Of a stretch of 64,000 nt of DNA, positions 18,878 through 29,504 are shown piece by piece. Position 1 is the first letter of the stretch; each line of letters begins with the position of its first letter. Origin of the DNA: Streptomyces tuirus (GTDB lineage Bacteria; Actinomycetota; Actinomycetes; Streptomycetales; Streptomycetaceae). The DNA lies in the NCBI GenBank assembly GCA_018195615.1, contig JAGTPG010000001.1:1426001-1490000 (forward strand), written 5' to 3'. The position numbers and the translations under genes were made by a program. Below the pieces are notes generated by a model. It was not told the origin of the DNA. It was given only the letters and a program-made list of their open reading frames with translations, and searched no databases.

Positions 18878-19755
18878 ATGACCGCGCACTCCGCACCTCC
18901 GTCCCGCAGCCGCCGCAGGAGCGGCGGCCCCGCGCACTCCGCCGGGCGGCGCGGCCGGATGGGCCCGCTGGCAGCGGGCCTGTCCGCGCTGGCGCTGCTC
19001 GGGCGGCCGGCTTCGCGGCCGTGGAATGGACGTCAGCGGGGCCGCAAGGGACAGTGACCGAGGCGGACTCCGGCCCGGGCACCGAGCCCGTACCGGGCTC
19101 CGCGGCCACATCCGCCCCGGCCAGGCCCATCACCCCGTCGGAACCGCCCTCTCCTGCTGCCTCGCCCTCCCCCGCCGCACGGCCGGAGATCCCGGCCACG
19201 GGCCCCGGCACCTTCACCGTCGCGCCCGGTTCGAGCGCCAAGGTGGGACAGGGGACGACCCTGCGCTACCGGGTCGACGTCGAGGACGGCATCGAACTGT
19301 CCGCCGCTGAGGTCGCCGAGCAGGTGGAGAGCGTCCTGGCCGACCGGCGGGGCTGGACGGCGGACGGCCGTTCGGCGTTCCAGCGCGTGTCGAACGGGCC
19401 CACCGACTTCGTCGTGAAGGTCGCGACCGCCGGGACCGTGGACGAGGTCTGCGGGCGGTACGGACTGGACACCGGCGGCGAGGTCAACTGCAACGTCGCC
19501 GAGAACGTCATGGTCAACCTCAAGCGCTGGCTGCTGGCGACCCCCGTCTACGCCGAGGACGTCAAGGCCTACCGGGCCCTCATCATCAACCACGAGGTCG
19601 GCCACTTCCTCGGCCACGGCCACGTCGGCTGCCCCGGCCCCGGCGAACCGGCCCCCGCGATGATGCAGCAGATCAAGGGCCTGCGCGGCTGCGTGCCCAA
19701 CGTCTGGCCGTACGACGAGGAGGGACGGTACGTAACGGGACCCGCCGTCCCCTGA
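18878..19755 (+). CDS. DUF3152 protein with metzincin-type zinc motif (one frameshift)
   Basis: Secreted or membrane-anchored protein, 292 residues when repaired. It has an Arg/Ser-rich cytoplasmic tail, a hydrophobic signal or anchor segment around GPLAAGLSALALLG (residues 35-55), a Pro/Ala/Ser-rich linker and a C-terminal DUF3152 domain. That domain holds INHEVGHFLGHGHVGC, an exact HExxHxxGxxH metal-binding motif, followed by AMMQQ, a plausible Met-turn, and four cysteines likely paired as disulfides. The frame breaks near 18998-19001 (GGG should be GGGG). Peptidase activity is inference. Confidence 0.85.
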
Positions 19756-19778
19756 ACGGCACCGGACCGGCGGCGCCG

Positions 19779-21056
19779 TCACCGCTGGTAACGCGCCAGT
19801 ACCAGGTTGCCGTCCTCCTCCAGCCGCTCCCGCAGTTCGCCGAGTCCGATGGCCCCGCTGTAGTACTCCTGGAGGGCCGGGGTCGCCACCTTGTCCTTCC
19901 ACTCGGGGTAGCCCCGTACGGTCTGCGCGGGCGCCGGGCGCAGGTGGGCGGCGAGCGCCGTGCCCGTGGACCAGCCGTGCTCGGTCGTGCGCAGGGCCGG
20001 GTCGTTCAGGGCCTGGGTGCCGGTGGGCAGCATCCAGTCGCCGAGGGCGAGGCGGACCATGTTCCGCGGCCTCAGCAGGAAGTCGATGAAGGCGGCGGCC
20101 TCCTTCTTGTGCGGGCAGTCCTCGGCGACGGAGAGGGTCTGCGGGCTGACGCCCTGGGTGAGTCCCCCAGCGCCCGCCGGGGCGGGCAGCACCTGCCAGT
20201 CGAAGCCCTTCGGGGCCTGCTGCACGATCTGCTGGCGGTAGGAGAAGCCCAGCGGCACCATCGCGTACCGGCCGCCGAAGAAGCCGGGCAGGGTGTCGGA
20301 TCCGCTGCTGCCGAGGGTCGTGGGCGAGGCGCTGCGGTCGTTGCCGACCTGGTCGTGGACGGTGCGCGGCACCACCTGGTCGGCCGTCTCGAACCGGACC
20401 GCCACCTTGCCGTCCGGCCCGCGGTGGAAGAGCCGGCCGCCCGCCGACAGGGAGAGGTTGAGCGTGGCGGAGACGGGTTCCTTCAACGGCCAGGCGACGC
20501 CGTACTTCCCCCGGCCGCTGAGGCGTTCGGTGATGCGGCGGAACTCGGTCCAGGTCCAGGGGCGCTCCGGGGTGGGGATCCGGACGCCGGACTCCTTGAG
20601 CCACGTCGCGTTGGCGATCAGCACGCGCGGTTCCTGGAGGAACGGGACGCCGTAGACGCCCTTCCCGAAGGTCGTCGTCTCCCAACTGCGCCGCGGGATG
20701 TCGGACTTCAGCCGGGCGGGCAGCAGGTCGGTGAGATCGGCGAGGTAGCCGCCGTAGGCGAAGTCCGCGAGGTCGTCGGAGGCGTCGTGGATGATGTCGG
20801 GCGCCTCGCCTCCCTCGAAGGCGGTGAGGAGCTGGTCGTGCACGCTGTCCCAGGTGCCCTGGACGTACTCGACCCGGACGTCCGGGTGGGTGGCGTTCCA
20901 CTCCCTCACCAGTTCCTTGTTGGCCTGGACCGACTCCTCCTGCCAGGCCAGGGACTGGAAGCGCAGGGTGATCCGGCCGTCGTCGCAGGTGCCGCCAGAG
21001 GTGCAGCCGGCGAGGAGCAGCAGGAGGACCAGGGCCAGGAAGGGGGCGCGTTTCAT
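19779..21056 (-). CDS. Sugar ABC transporter substrate-binding lipoprotein
   Basis: Family-1 (MalE-type) solute-binding lipoprotein, 425 residues. The signal peptide ends in the lipobox LLLLAGCTSG, followed by ITLRFQSLAWQEESVQANKE, a GEAPDIIHDASDDLA motif typical of carbohydrate binders, and FGKGVYGVPFLQEPRVL. The ATG at 21056 overlaps the stop of the permease gene by ATGA. Third gene of an import operon with two permeases; the ATPase is not encoded here and, as usual in Streptomyces, may be the shared MsiK. Confidence 0.92.
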   Translation of the reverse strand: MKRAPFLALVLLLLLAGCTSGGTCDDGRITLRFQSLAWQEESVQANKELVREWNATHPDVRVEYVQGTWDSVHDQLLTAFEGGEAPDIIHDASDDLADFAYGGYLADLTDLLPARLKSDIPRRSWETTTFGKGVYGVPFLQEPRVLIANATWLKESGVRIPTPERPWTWTEFRRITERLSGRGKYGVAWPLKEPVSATLNLSLSAGGRLFHRGPDGKVAVRFETADQVVPRTVHDQVGNDRSASPTTLGSSGSDTLPGFFGGRYAMVPLGFSYRQQIVQQAPKGFDWQVLPAPAGAGGLTQGVSPQTLSVAEDCPHKKEAAAFIDFLLRPRNMVRLALGDWMLPTGTQALNDPALRTTEHGWSTGTALAAHLRPAPAQTVRGYPEWKDKVATPALQEYYSGAIGLGELRERLEEDGNLVLARYQR

Positions 21057-21889
21057 CAGCTCTTCACCGCCCCGGTCAGCATGCCGCCCGTGATCCGCCG
21101 TTGGATGACCGCGAAGACGACCAGCGAGGGCAGCGTCGCGAGGAAGGCGGCCGCCGCCAGCGGGCCGAGGTCGGCGACGCCCTCGGCTCCGATGAAATGC
21201 GTGAGCACCACGGGGAGGGTCTGTTTCTCCGGCGTCTTCAGCAGCACGAGGGCGAAGAAGAACTCGTTCCACGCGGTGATGAAAGCGAACAGCGCGGTCG
21301 CCACGATCCCCGGCGCGAGCAGCGGCGCGGTCACCGACACGAGGGTGCGCAGCCGCCCGGCCCCGTCGACCGCGGCGGCCTCCTCCAGCTCGGGCGGCAC
21401 GGCCCGCACGTACCCGGCGAGCATCCACAGCGCGAACGGCAGCGCCCACACCACGTAGACCAGCACCAGCCCCGGTACGGAGTTGATCAGCCGGAGGTTC
21501 TTCAGCACGAGGAACAGCGGGATGATCAGCAGCACGAACGGGAACGCCTGGCTGACCACCACCCAGCCCGTCACCGCCTTCGCGAGCCGCGTGCGGCGCC
21601 GCGCGACGACGTAGGCCATGGGCGTCGCGATCACTACCGCGATGACCGCCGCCCCGAGTGCCGCGAGCAGGGAGTTGAGGGCGGCGTGCAGCAGCGGCTG
21701 TTCGTCGAAGGCCTGCCGGAAGTTGGCGAGGGTGGGGTCCTTCGGGATCCACGTCGGGTGCAGGCTGCCCAGCTCGCGCGGCGGCTTGAACGCGGTGGAG
21801 ACCAGCCAGAGGAACGGGAAGGCGAGGAAGACGAGGTAGGCGAGCAGCGCGGTGTACTGGCCGACGCGGGCCGGGGTGCTGGTCCTCAC
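21056..21889 (-). CDS. Carbohydrate ABC transporter permease, MalG type
   Basis: A 277-residue inner-membrane permease with six predicted helices and the EAA loop EEAAAVDGAGRLRTLVSVTA. The C-terminal NEFFFALVLLKTPEKQTLPV is the usual MalG-type ending. It overlaps its neighbours on both sides (stop/start ATGA to the binding protein; 4 bases with the MalF-type permease). Confidence 0.94.
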   Translation of the reverse strand: MRTSTPARVGQYTALLAYLVFLAFPFLWLVSTAFKPPRELGSLHPTWIPKDPTLANFRQAFDEQPLLHAALNSLLAALGAAVIAVVIATPMAYVVARRRTRLAKAVTGWVVVSQAFPFVLLIIPLFLVLKNLRLINSVPGLVLVYVVWALPFALWMLAGYVRAVPPELEEAAAVDGAGRLRTLVSVTAPLLAPGIVATALFAFITAWNEFFFALVLLKTPEKQTLPVVLTHFIGAEGVADLGPLAAAAFLATLPSLVVFAVIQRRITGGMLTGAVKS

Positions 21890-22821
21890 GCGTCGTCACC
21901 TCCCCTGAGGCGGCCGGCGAGGAAGACGGCCAGGGCGATCGAGATCACGGCCACCATCACGCAGCCCATCGCCGCCGCGTAGCCGAACTGCCCGTAGCGG
22001 AAGGCCTCTTCGTAGGCGAAGAGCATGGGCAGGCGGGTCCGGCCACCGGGGCCGCCGCTGGTGAGGACGTAGACCAGGGCGAAGGAGTTGAAGTTCCAGA
22101 TGAGGTTGAGCGCGGTGATGGCCAGGGCGATGGGTCTGAGGGCCGGCCAGGTGACCGTGCGGAAGCGGCGCCAGGCGCCGGCGCCGTCGACCGCCGCCGC
22201 CTCGTGGAGTTCGCGGGGCGTGTTCTGGAGGCCGGCGAGCAGCGCGACCGTCGTCTGGGGCATGCCCGCCCAGACGCCGACGAGGATCACGGCGGGCAGC
22301 GCGGTGGCGAGCCCACTGAGCCAGTCACGGCCACTGCCCAGGCCGAGGTCGCGCAGCGTCTCGTTGAGGATGCCCGCGTCCGGGTTGTAGACGAGCCGCC
22401 ACATGATGCCGACGACGACCTCGGGCATGGCCCAGGGGACGATCGCCAGGGCGCGGGCCAGCCAGCGCAGCCGCAGCTTCTGGTTCAGCAGCAGGGCGAG
22501 GCCGAGGGCGAGCAGGAACTGCGGCACGGTCACCCCGACCGCCCACACCAGGCCGATCCGGAACGACTCCCAGAAGAGTGTGTCGTGCAGCAGATCCCGG
22601 AAGTTGAGGCCGCCGATCCACTGGGTGGGCTCGGTGCGGCCCGACTGGGCGTCGGTGAAGGCCAGCAGGATGCCGTAGAGCAGCGGCCCGACACTGAGGA
22701 CGAGGATGGGGATCAGGGCGGGCAGGACGAGGAACCACGCACCGTGGTCGACGACCCGGCGGGGCGGGCGTTTTCCGGGCTCCGGACCGGCCGGTCTCCG
22801 AACCTCGGTCACCGATGTCAC
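21886..22821 (-). CDS. Carbohydrate ABC transporter permease, MalF type
   Basis: A 311-residue inner-membrane permease; the EAA loop is ELHEAAAVDGAGAWRRFRTV and LTSGGPGGRTRLPMLFAYEE is the conserved C-terminal element. The chosen GTG at 22821 has AGGGG with an 8-base spacer; longer readings run into the promoter region shared with the divergent phosphotransferase gene. First gene of the operon. Confidence 0.92.
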   Translation of the reverse strand: MTSVTEVRRPAGPEPGKRPPRRVVDHGAWFLVLPALIPILVLSVGPLLYGILLAFTDAQSGRTEPTQWIGGLNFRDLLHDTLFWESFRIGLVWAVGVTVPQFLLALGLALLLNQKLRLRWLARALAIVPWAMPEVVVGIMWRLVYNPDAGILNETLRDLGLGSGRDWLSGLATALPAVILVGVWAGMPQTTVALLAGLQNTPRELHEAAAVDGAGAWRRFRTVTWPALRPIALAITALNLIWNFNSFALVYVLTSGGPGGRTRLPMLFAYEEAFRYGQFGYAAAMGCVMVAVISIALAVFLAGRLRGGDDA

Positions 22822-22981
22822 GGAATCAGCCCCTTTGCACGGCTCTACTGGCCACGTCATGCTCGTGAAGGCGATGTGCCTCGTCAAGACACCGCGCATG
22901 CCGTCCGACCTGTGCCGATGGGACACTGGCGGGCGGATGGCCGGAACCCGACGGCTCGGATGTGGACGACGGAGGCGGACG

Positions 22982-23845
22982 ATGGACGAGGCACGGGCGC
23001 GGGACGTGCTGGCGGCGGCAGGGGTGCTGCCCGGCGCCCCCCGGGAGGCACGGCTGCTCGCCCTGGGTGAGAACGCGGTGTTCGCCGCGGGTGACCTGGT
23101 CGTCAAGGTGGGCCGCGACACCGAGCTTCTCGACCGGGCGCGGCGCGAACTGGACATCGCCGCGTGGCTCGCGGAGGCCGGTGTGCCGGCGGTGCGGGCG
23201 GCCGGGCCGAAGGCGCTGCTCGTGGACGGGCACCCGGTGACCGTGTGGCACCGGCTGCCCGACGTCGTACGGCCCGCCGAGGCGCGGGATTTGGCCGAAC
23301 TGCTACGGGTCGTGCACGCCACTCCTCTTCCCCCCTTCGAACTGCCGCCCCGCGATCTGCTGGGCGGTGTGGAGCGCTGGCTGCGGCTCGCGGGCGACGC
23401 GATCGACCCCGCGGACGCGGCGTATCTGCGCGAGCGGCGGGACGGGTTCGCCGCGCAGGCCGCCGCGCTGACGCCGCATCTGCCGCCGGGGCCGATCCAT
23501 GGGGACGCGCTGCCGCGAAATGTGCATGTCGGGCCGGAGGGGCCGGTGCTGGTCGACCTCGAGACCGTGTCCGCGGATCTGCGGGAGCACGATCTGGTGG
23601 TGATGGCGCTGTCCCATGACCGGTACGGGGTGCCGGACGAGGCGTACGCGTCCTTCGTCGAGGCGTACGGGTGGGATGTCCGGGAGTGGGAGGGGTGTTC
23701 GGCGCTGCGCGGGGCTCGGGAGACGGCCAGTTGCGCCTGGGTGGCCCAGCATGCGCCGAGCAATCCCAAGGCGCTGGCCGAGTTCAGGCGACGGGTGGCG
23801 TCGTTGCGGGACGGGGACGAGACAGTTCGGTGGTATCCGTTCTGA
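22982..23845 (+). CDS. APH-family phosphotransferase
   Basis: A 287-residue protein of the aminoglycoside phosphotransferase/protein-kinase-like fold. The catalytic loop is intact: IHGDALPRNVHV (Asp and Asn) and VLVDLETVSADL (metal-binding Asp). The ATG at 22982 has GGAGG at 22971-22975 with a 6-base spacer. It is divergent from the sugar ABC operon, so a sugar or sugar-like hydroxyl substrate is possible; antibiotic resistance is not implied. It ends 11 bases before the convergent exonuclease gene. Confidence 0.86.
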   Translation: MDEARARDVLAAAGVLPGAPREARLLALGENAVFAAGDLVVKVGRDTELLDRARRELDIAAWLAEAGVPAVRAAGPKALLVDGHPVTVWHRLPDVVRPAEARDLAELLRVVHATPLPPFELPPRDLLGGVERWLRLAGDAIDPADAAYLRERRDGFAAQAAALTPHLPPGPIHGDALPRNVHVGPEGPVLVDLETVSADLREHDLVVMALSHDRYGVPDEAYASFVEAYGWDVREWEGCSALRGARETASCAWVAQHAPSNPKALAEFRRRVASLRDGDETVRWYPF

Positions 23846-23856
23846 GGAAGGCCGGC

Positions 23857-24578
23857 TCAGACCCGCTCGTCCGCCAACTCCCGTAGCGGCCACGCCCCGT
23901 CGACCAGCGCCGTCGCGTCTCCCTTCTTGCGCAGGAAGCTCTGGAAGTCCGCCGCCCACTGCGCGTACCACTCGATCTGGCGGTGGTGCAGGGCCGCCGG
24001 GCCCAGGGAGGCGATCTTGGGATGGCGGTCGGCTATCGCGCGGGCGAGGCGGGCTGCCGCCAGGGCGTCGGCCAGGGCGTCATGGGCGGAGTCGAGGACC
24101 ACGCCGTACTCGGCGCAGACCGCTTCGAGGTTGCGTTTGCCGCGGCGGTAGCGGTCGACCCAGCGGTCGATGGTGTACGGGTCGATGACCGGGGCGGGGT
24201 CGACACCGCCCAGGCGGTCGCGCAGGGACGGCAGTCCGTACCGCCGCAACTCGGCGGAGAGCAGGGTCAGGTCGAAGGCCGCGTTGTAGGCGACGACCGG
24301 CACGCCCGTCTTCCAGTAGGAGGTGAGGACGTCGGCCAGGGCGTCCGCCACCTGGTCGGCCGGTCTGCCCTCGGCCGTCGCCCGCTCGTTGCTGATGCCG
24401 TGCACCGCCACCGCGTCCTCGGGGATCGGCACCCCCGGGTCGGCCAGCCACTCCCGGCGGCCCCTCGGCTCCCCGTCCCTGACCTCGATCACGGCCCCGT
24501 GACGATGCGCGCCTCGCGCGGATCCGTGCCCGTCGTCTCCAGGTCGAAGCCGATCAGCAGCTCCCGGTGCCAGCCCAT
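23857..24578 (-). CDS. DEDDh 3'-5' exonuclease, DNA polymerase III epsilon-like (one frameshift)
   Basis: A 240-residue exonuclease when repaired. Exo I is FDLETTGTDP (residues 12-21), Exo II includes VPVVAYNAAFDLTLLSAEL and Exo III is SAHDALADALAAARL with the conserved His. The N-terminal 28 codons (from the ATG at 24578, MGWHRELLIGF) are in another frame; the break is near 24492-24497 in a C run of the plus strand. Too short for a polymerase subunit with extra domains, so a stand-alone DNA/RNA-processing exonuclease is likely. Confidence 0.87.
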
Positions 24579-24686
24579 GGGCGGTCCCCTTCTTGTGGTG
24601 CGTTCCCCAGTGGTCCCCACCTTCCCATGCACCACTGACAATCAGAGGACCGCGTTCCGCTTCTGCGGTGGACGCCGACCGAACAG

Positions 24687-25927
24687 CTAGGACACCGGTC
24701 GCGAATCCGCCCACATCACCTCGAACTCCTCGCGGTAGGTGGGGAAGAGGCCGCTTTCGTCGATCTCGCCCGACTTGACCACCTTGCCGCTGTTGCGCAG
24801 CACGAAGACCGGCGCCTCCATCCCCGGGTCCGGCGCAGGTAGTTCTGCACGACCGCGATGCCGTCGGCGCCGTCGCCGTCGACGAGGTACGCCGTGAAGC
24901 GGGGCGTCTCGTCGAAGACCTGGATCTCGAAGGCGCCCGGGTCGCGCAGCCGGGCCCGGACCCGGCGCATGTGCAGGATGTTCATCTCGACCGCCCGGCT
25001 GAGCTCGCCGCGCTTGATGCCGAGCTCGCGCTCGCGCCGCTTGACCGCGCTGGAGGCCGGGTTGAGGAACAGCAGCCTGACCCGGCAGCCGGACTCGGCG
25101 AGCCGTACCAGGCGGCGGCCGGAGAAGTTCTGCACGAGCAGGTTGAGGCCGATGCCGATGGCGTCGAGGCGGCGGGCGCCGCCGAAGATGTCCTCGGCCG
25201 GGAACTGGCGCATCAGCCGCACCCGGTCGGGGTGGACGGCGACCACGTCGGCGTACCGGTCGCCGACCAGGTCCTCGACCGCGTCGACGGGCAGCCGGCG
25301 CGCGGACGGTACGTCACCGCCCGCGCCGAGCATCTCCAGCAGCCGGGCCGAGGCGCGCTCGGCCTGGTTCAGCACGGCCTCGGACAGGGCCCGGTTGCGG
25401 GAGACGACGTTCCGGGTGACCTCCAGCTCGTCCAGGGCGAGTTCGACGTCCCGGCGGTCGTCGAAGTAGGGCTCGAAGCAGGGCCAGTGCTGGACCATCA
25501 GCTCACGCAACTGCGGCAGCGTGAGGAAGGAGAGGACGTTGTCGTCGGCCGGGTCGAGCAGATAGCCCTTTCGGCGGCTGACCTCGCGTACGGCGACCGC
25601 GCGTTGCACCCACTCCTGCCCGGCGGGCCCGGCGGCGGCCACCACCCAGTCCTCGCCGTGAACGGGTTCGTACACGGGCCGGAGCACGGCGGCGACGACC
25701 GCGCGCAGCCGCTGTTCGACGAGGTTCAGCCAGATGTAGGCCCGGCCGGCCCGCTGAGCGCGGGTGCGTACCTCGCGCCAGGCGTCGGCGTCCCAGTCCA
25801 GTTCCGGACCGATCGAACCCGACGCGTCCATCGGCCGTGCCAGGGACACGGCTCCGGTCGGGGCGTCCGTGGAGTTCCCCTCGTGACCCTCGTCACCAGG
25901 GGGCAGCTCCAGCCCTCCCGAGCCCAC
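24687..25927 (-). CDS. SAV2148-type HEPN domain protein (one frameshift)
   Basis: A 413-residue protein of a family conserved in Streptomyces. The N-terminal half has LVEQRLRAVVAAVLRPVYEP and a HEPN-like helical core ending EVTRNVVSRNRALSEAVLNQ. The C-terminal half (LVRLAESGCRVRLLFLNPAS, EIQVFDETPRFTAYLVDGDG) looks like the PLD-related domains that follow HEPN in signalling or defence proteins. The frame breaks near 24831-24834; the repaired tail reads RGMEAPVFVLRNSGK and ends at TAG 24687-24689. I chose the GTG at 25927; a TTG at 25969 is also open. Function unknown. Confidence 0.8.
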
Positions 25928-26029
25928 CCGCGCACCGCCTTCCGCTCCCCCGAGCACCACCCTTGTCAACGATCAAGGAAGGGTACTCCGGGAGCGGTCG
26001 GCGGTGCAGCCGGATGGGCAGGGTCAATC

Positions 26030-27080
26030 TCAACGGCAGGGTTGCCAGTGCCCGTTCTGCCGGCCGAGCCGGTCCGGAGTGAGCCGATTCATAGCGGTGA
26101 CGTCGCGCGGGGCGATGGAGAATCCCTGCCAGTGGACGGGCATGGGCTGCTGGTCCTCGTCCCGGGCGATGGGGTGGAAGCCGATGTCCACCCAGGCCAC
26201 CGGGTGCTTCAGGGCCTGTCCGTTCACCCACTTGTCGACGGAGGTCCCGGCCCTGGGCCCGCAGTCGCCGGGGTTGTGGCTCGAAAAGGAGAGTCAGCTG
26301 GCGAGCCGGGCGACCTGGCGTCGGCCCACGGCCCGTTCTTGATCTTCGGGAACAGCCGGACGCAGCGGTGCTCACCGCACCGGTCGAGGACGCGGACGCG
26401 GACGGCGGGCTGGGCGCCCGGCGCGGCCCGGTAGACGGCGCCGCTGAGCTGCAGCTGGTCCGGGGAGGTCAGCTTCTCGCCGGTGGCGTCCTGGTAGTCG
26501 GCCTTCAGACCCGCACCCAGCGGGTCGGCGATGAGGAGGCCGGCCGCCTCGGCCTTCTCGGCACGGCTGAAGGGCGGCTGGACGCCGTGCCGGGCGCCGG
26601 TGGCCACCACCTTGCCGGTGCCGAGGTCGACTGTCCGGGTGACGACGGTGTCGTACCGGTAGTCGTAGAACGTCACGTCGGCACGCCGGGCGCGTCCGGG
26701 TCGCCGACCTCCGGTTCGGCCAGGTCGGCGCCGAGGCGCTGCGGGCCCCGGTTCCCCTCGTCGCTCTCGCCGCTCTGGAGCAGCTGCCGGCCGAGGGCGA
26801 TCTTCCCGGCCCGCTCCGGCTCGTCGTCGGTGAGCGGATCGCGGCCCTCGCCCTGCTCCCCTTCGGCCGGCGCCTCCTCGACGACTCCCGGCGCCGGGAC
26901 CGCCCGGCCCGCGCCGAGGGCGCCGCTCTCCTGGCGGACGGACTGCCCCGCCCCGGTCCCCGTGCCGTCCGCCCCCGCCGTGCCCGGGAGGGTGATGCCG
27001 ATCATCACGGCGGTCCCGGCCACCGCGATGGCCGTACCGGCCACCACCTTGCCCAGGTGGCGGTGCACTATGTTGCGCAC
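26030..27080 (-). CDS. Secreted or anchored protein of unknown function (two frameshifts)
   Basis: About 350 residues when repaired, of a Streptomyces family often labelled Tat-signal protein, though I see no twin-arginine motif. The N-terminus (VRNIVHRHLGKVVAGTAI) leads into one hydrophobic segment, a Gly/Glu-rich linker, then a conserved domain with TFYDYRYDTVVTRTVDL, LLIADPLGAGLKADYQ, RVRVLDRCGEHRCVRLFP and HPVAWVDIGFHPI. Two cysteines in DRCGEHRC suggest a disulfide. Breaks are near 26675 and 26285-26295. The start is the GTG at 27080 (or 27068). The domain looks like the N-terminal region of copper amine oxidases, but no catalytic domain follows. Confidence 0.7.
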
Positions 27081-27259
27081 GTCCTCCCCTACTCCCCAAC
27101 GGCCCCGGGAGTATGTTTTTGCCCCATTGGTTCGGCATACCGCGTATGCACTGCCTGCTCGGTAAGAAGGGAGGCAGGTCATAGATGGTTCCCTCACTTT
27201 CGGGAGACTCGGGGCCAAGGCGTCCCCACCGGCGCCGCACACCTGAAAGAGTCGTATCC

Positions 27260-29386
<2,127 letters not shown>

Positions 29387-29504
29387 CGCGGGCCCCGGCC
29401 CGTGCCGCCGCATCGCCCGGAGAGAGCCACTCGTCCGGGCGACGCGCCGCGCACCCGGCGTGCGGGATGGCACGAACAGCGGCGGGGCGGGTACGTACGT
29501 TTCC

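Noticed and set aside
25964..25969. TTGACA on the minus strand upstream of the HEPN gene
   Set aside because: No -10 box at 16-18 bases, and the same bases form an alternative TTG start; not enough for a promoter call.
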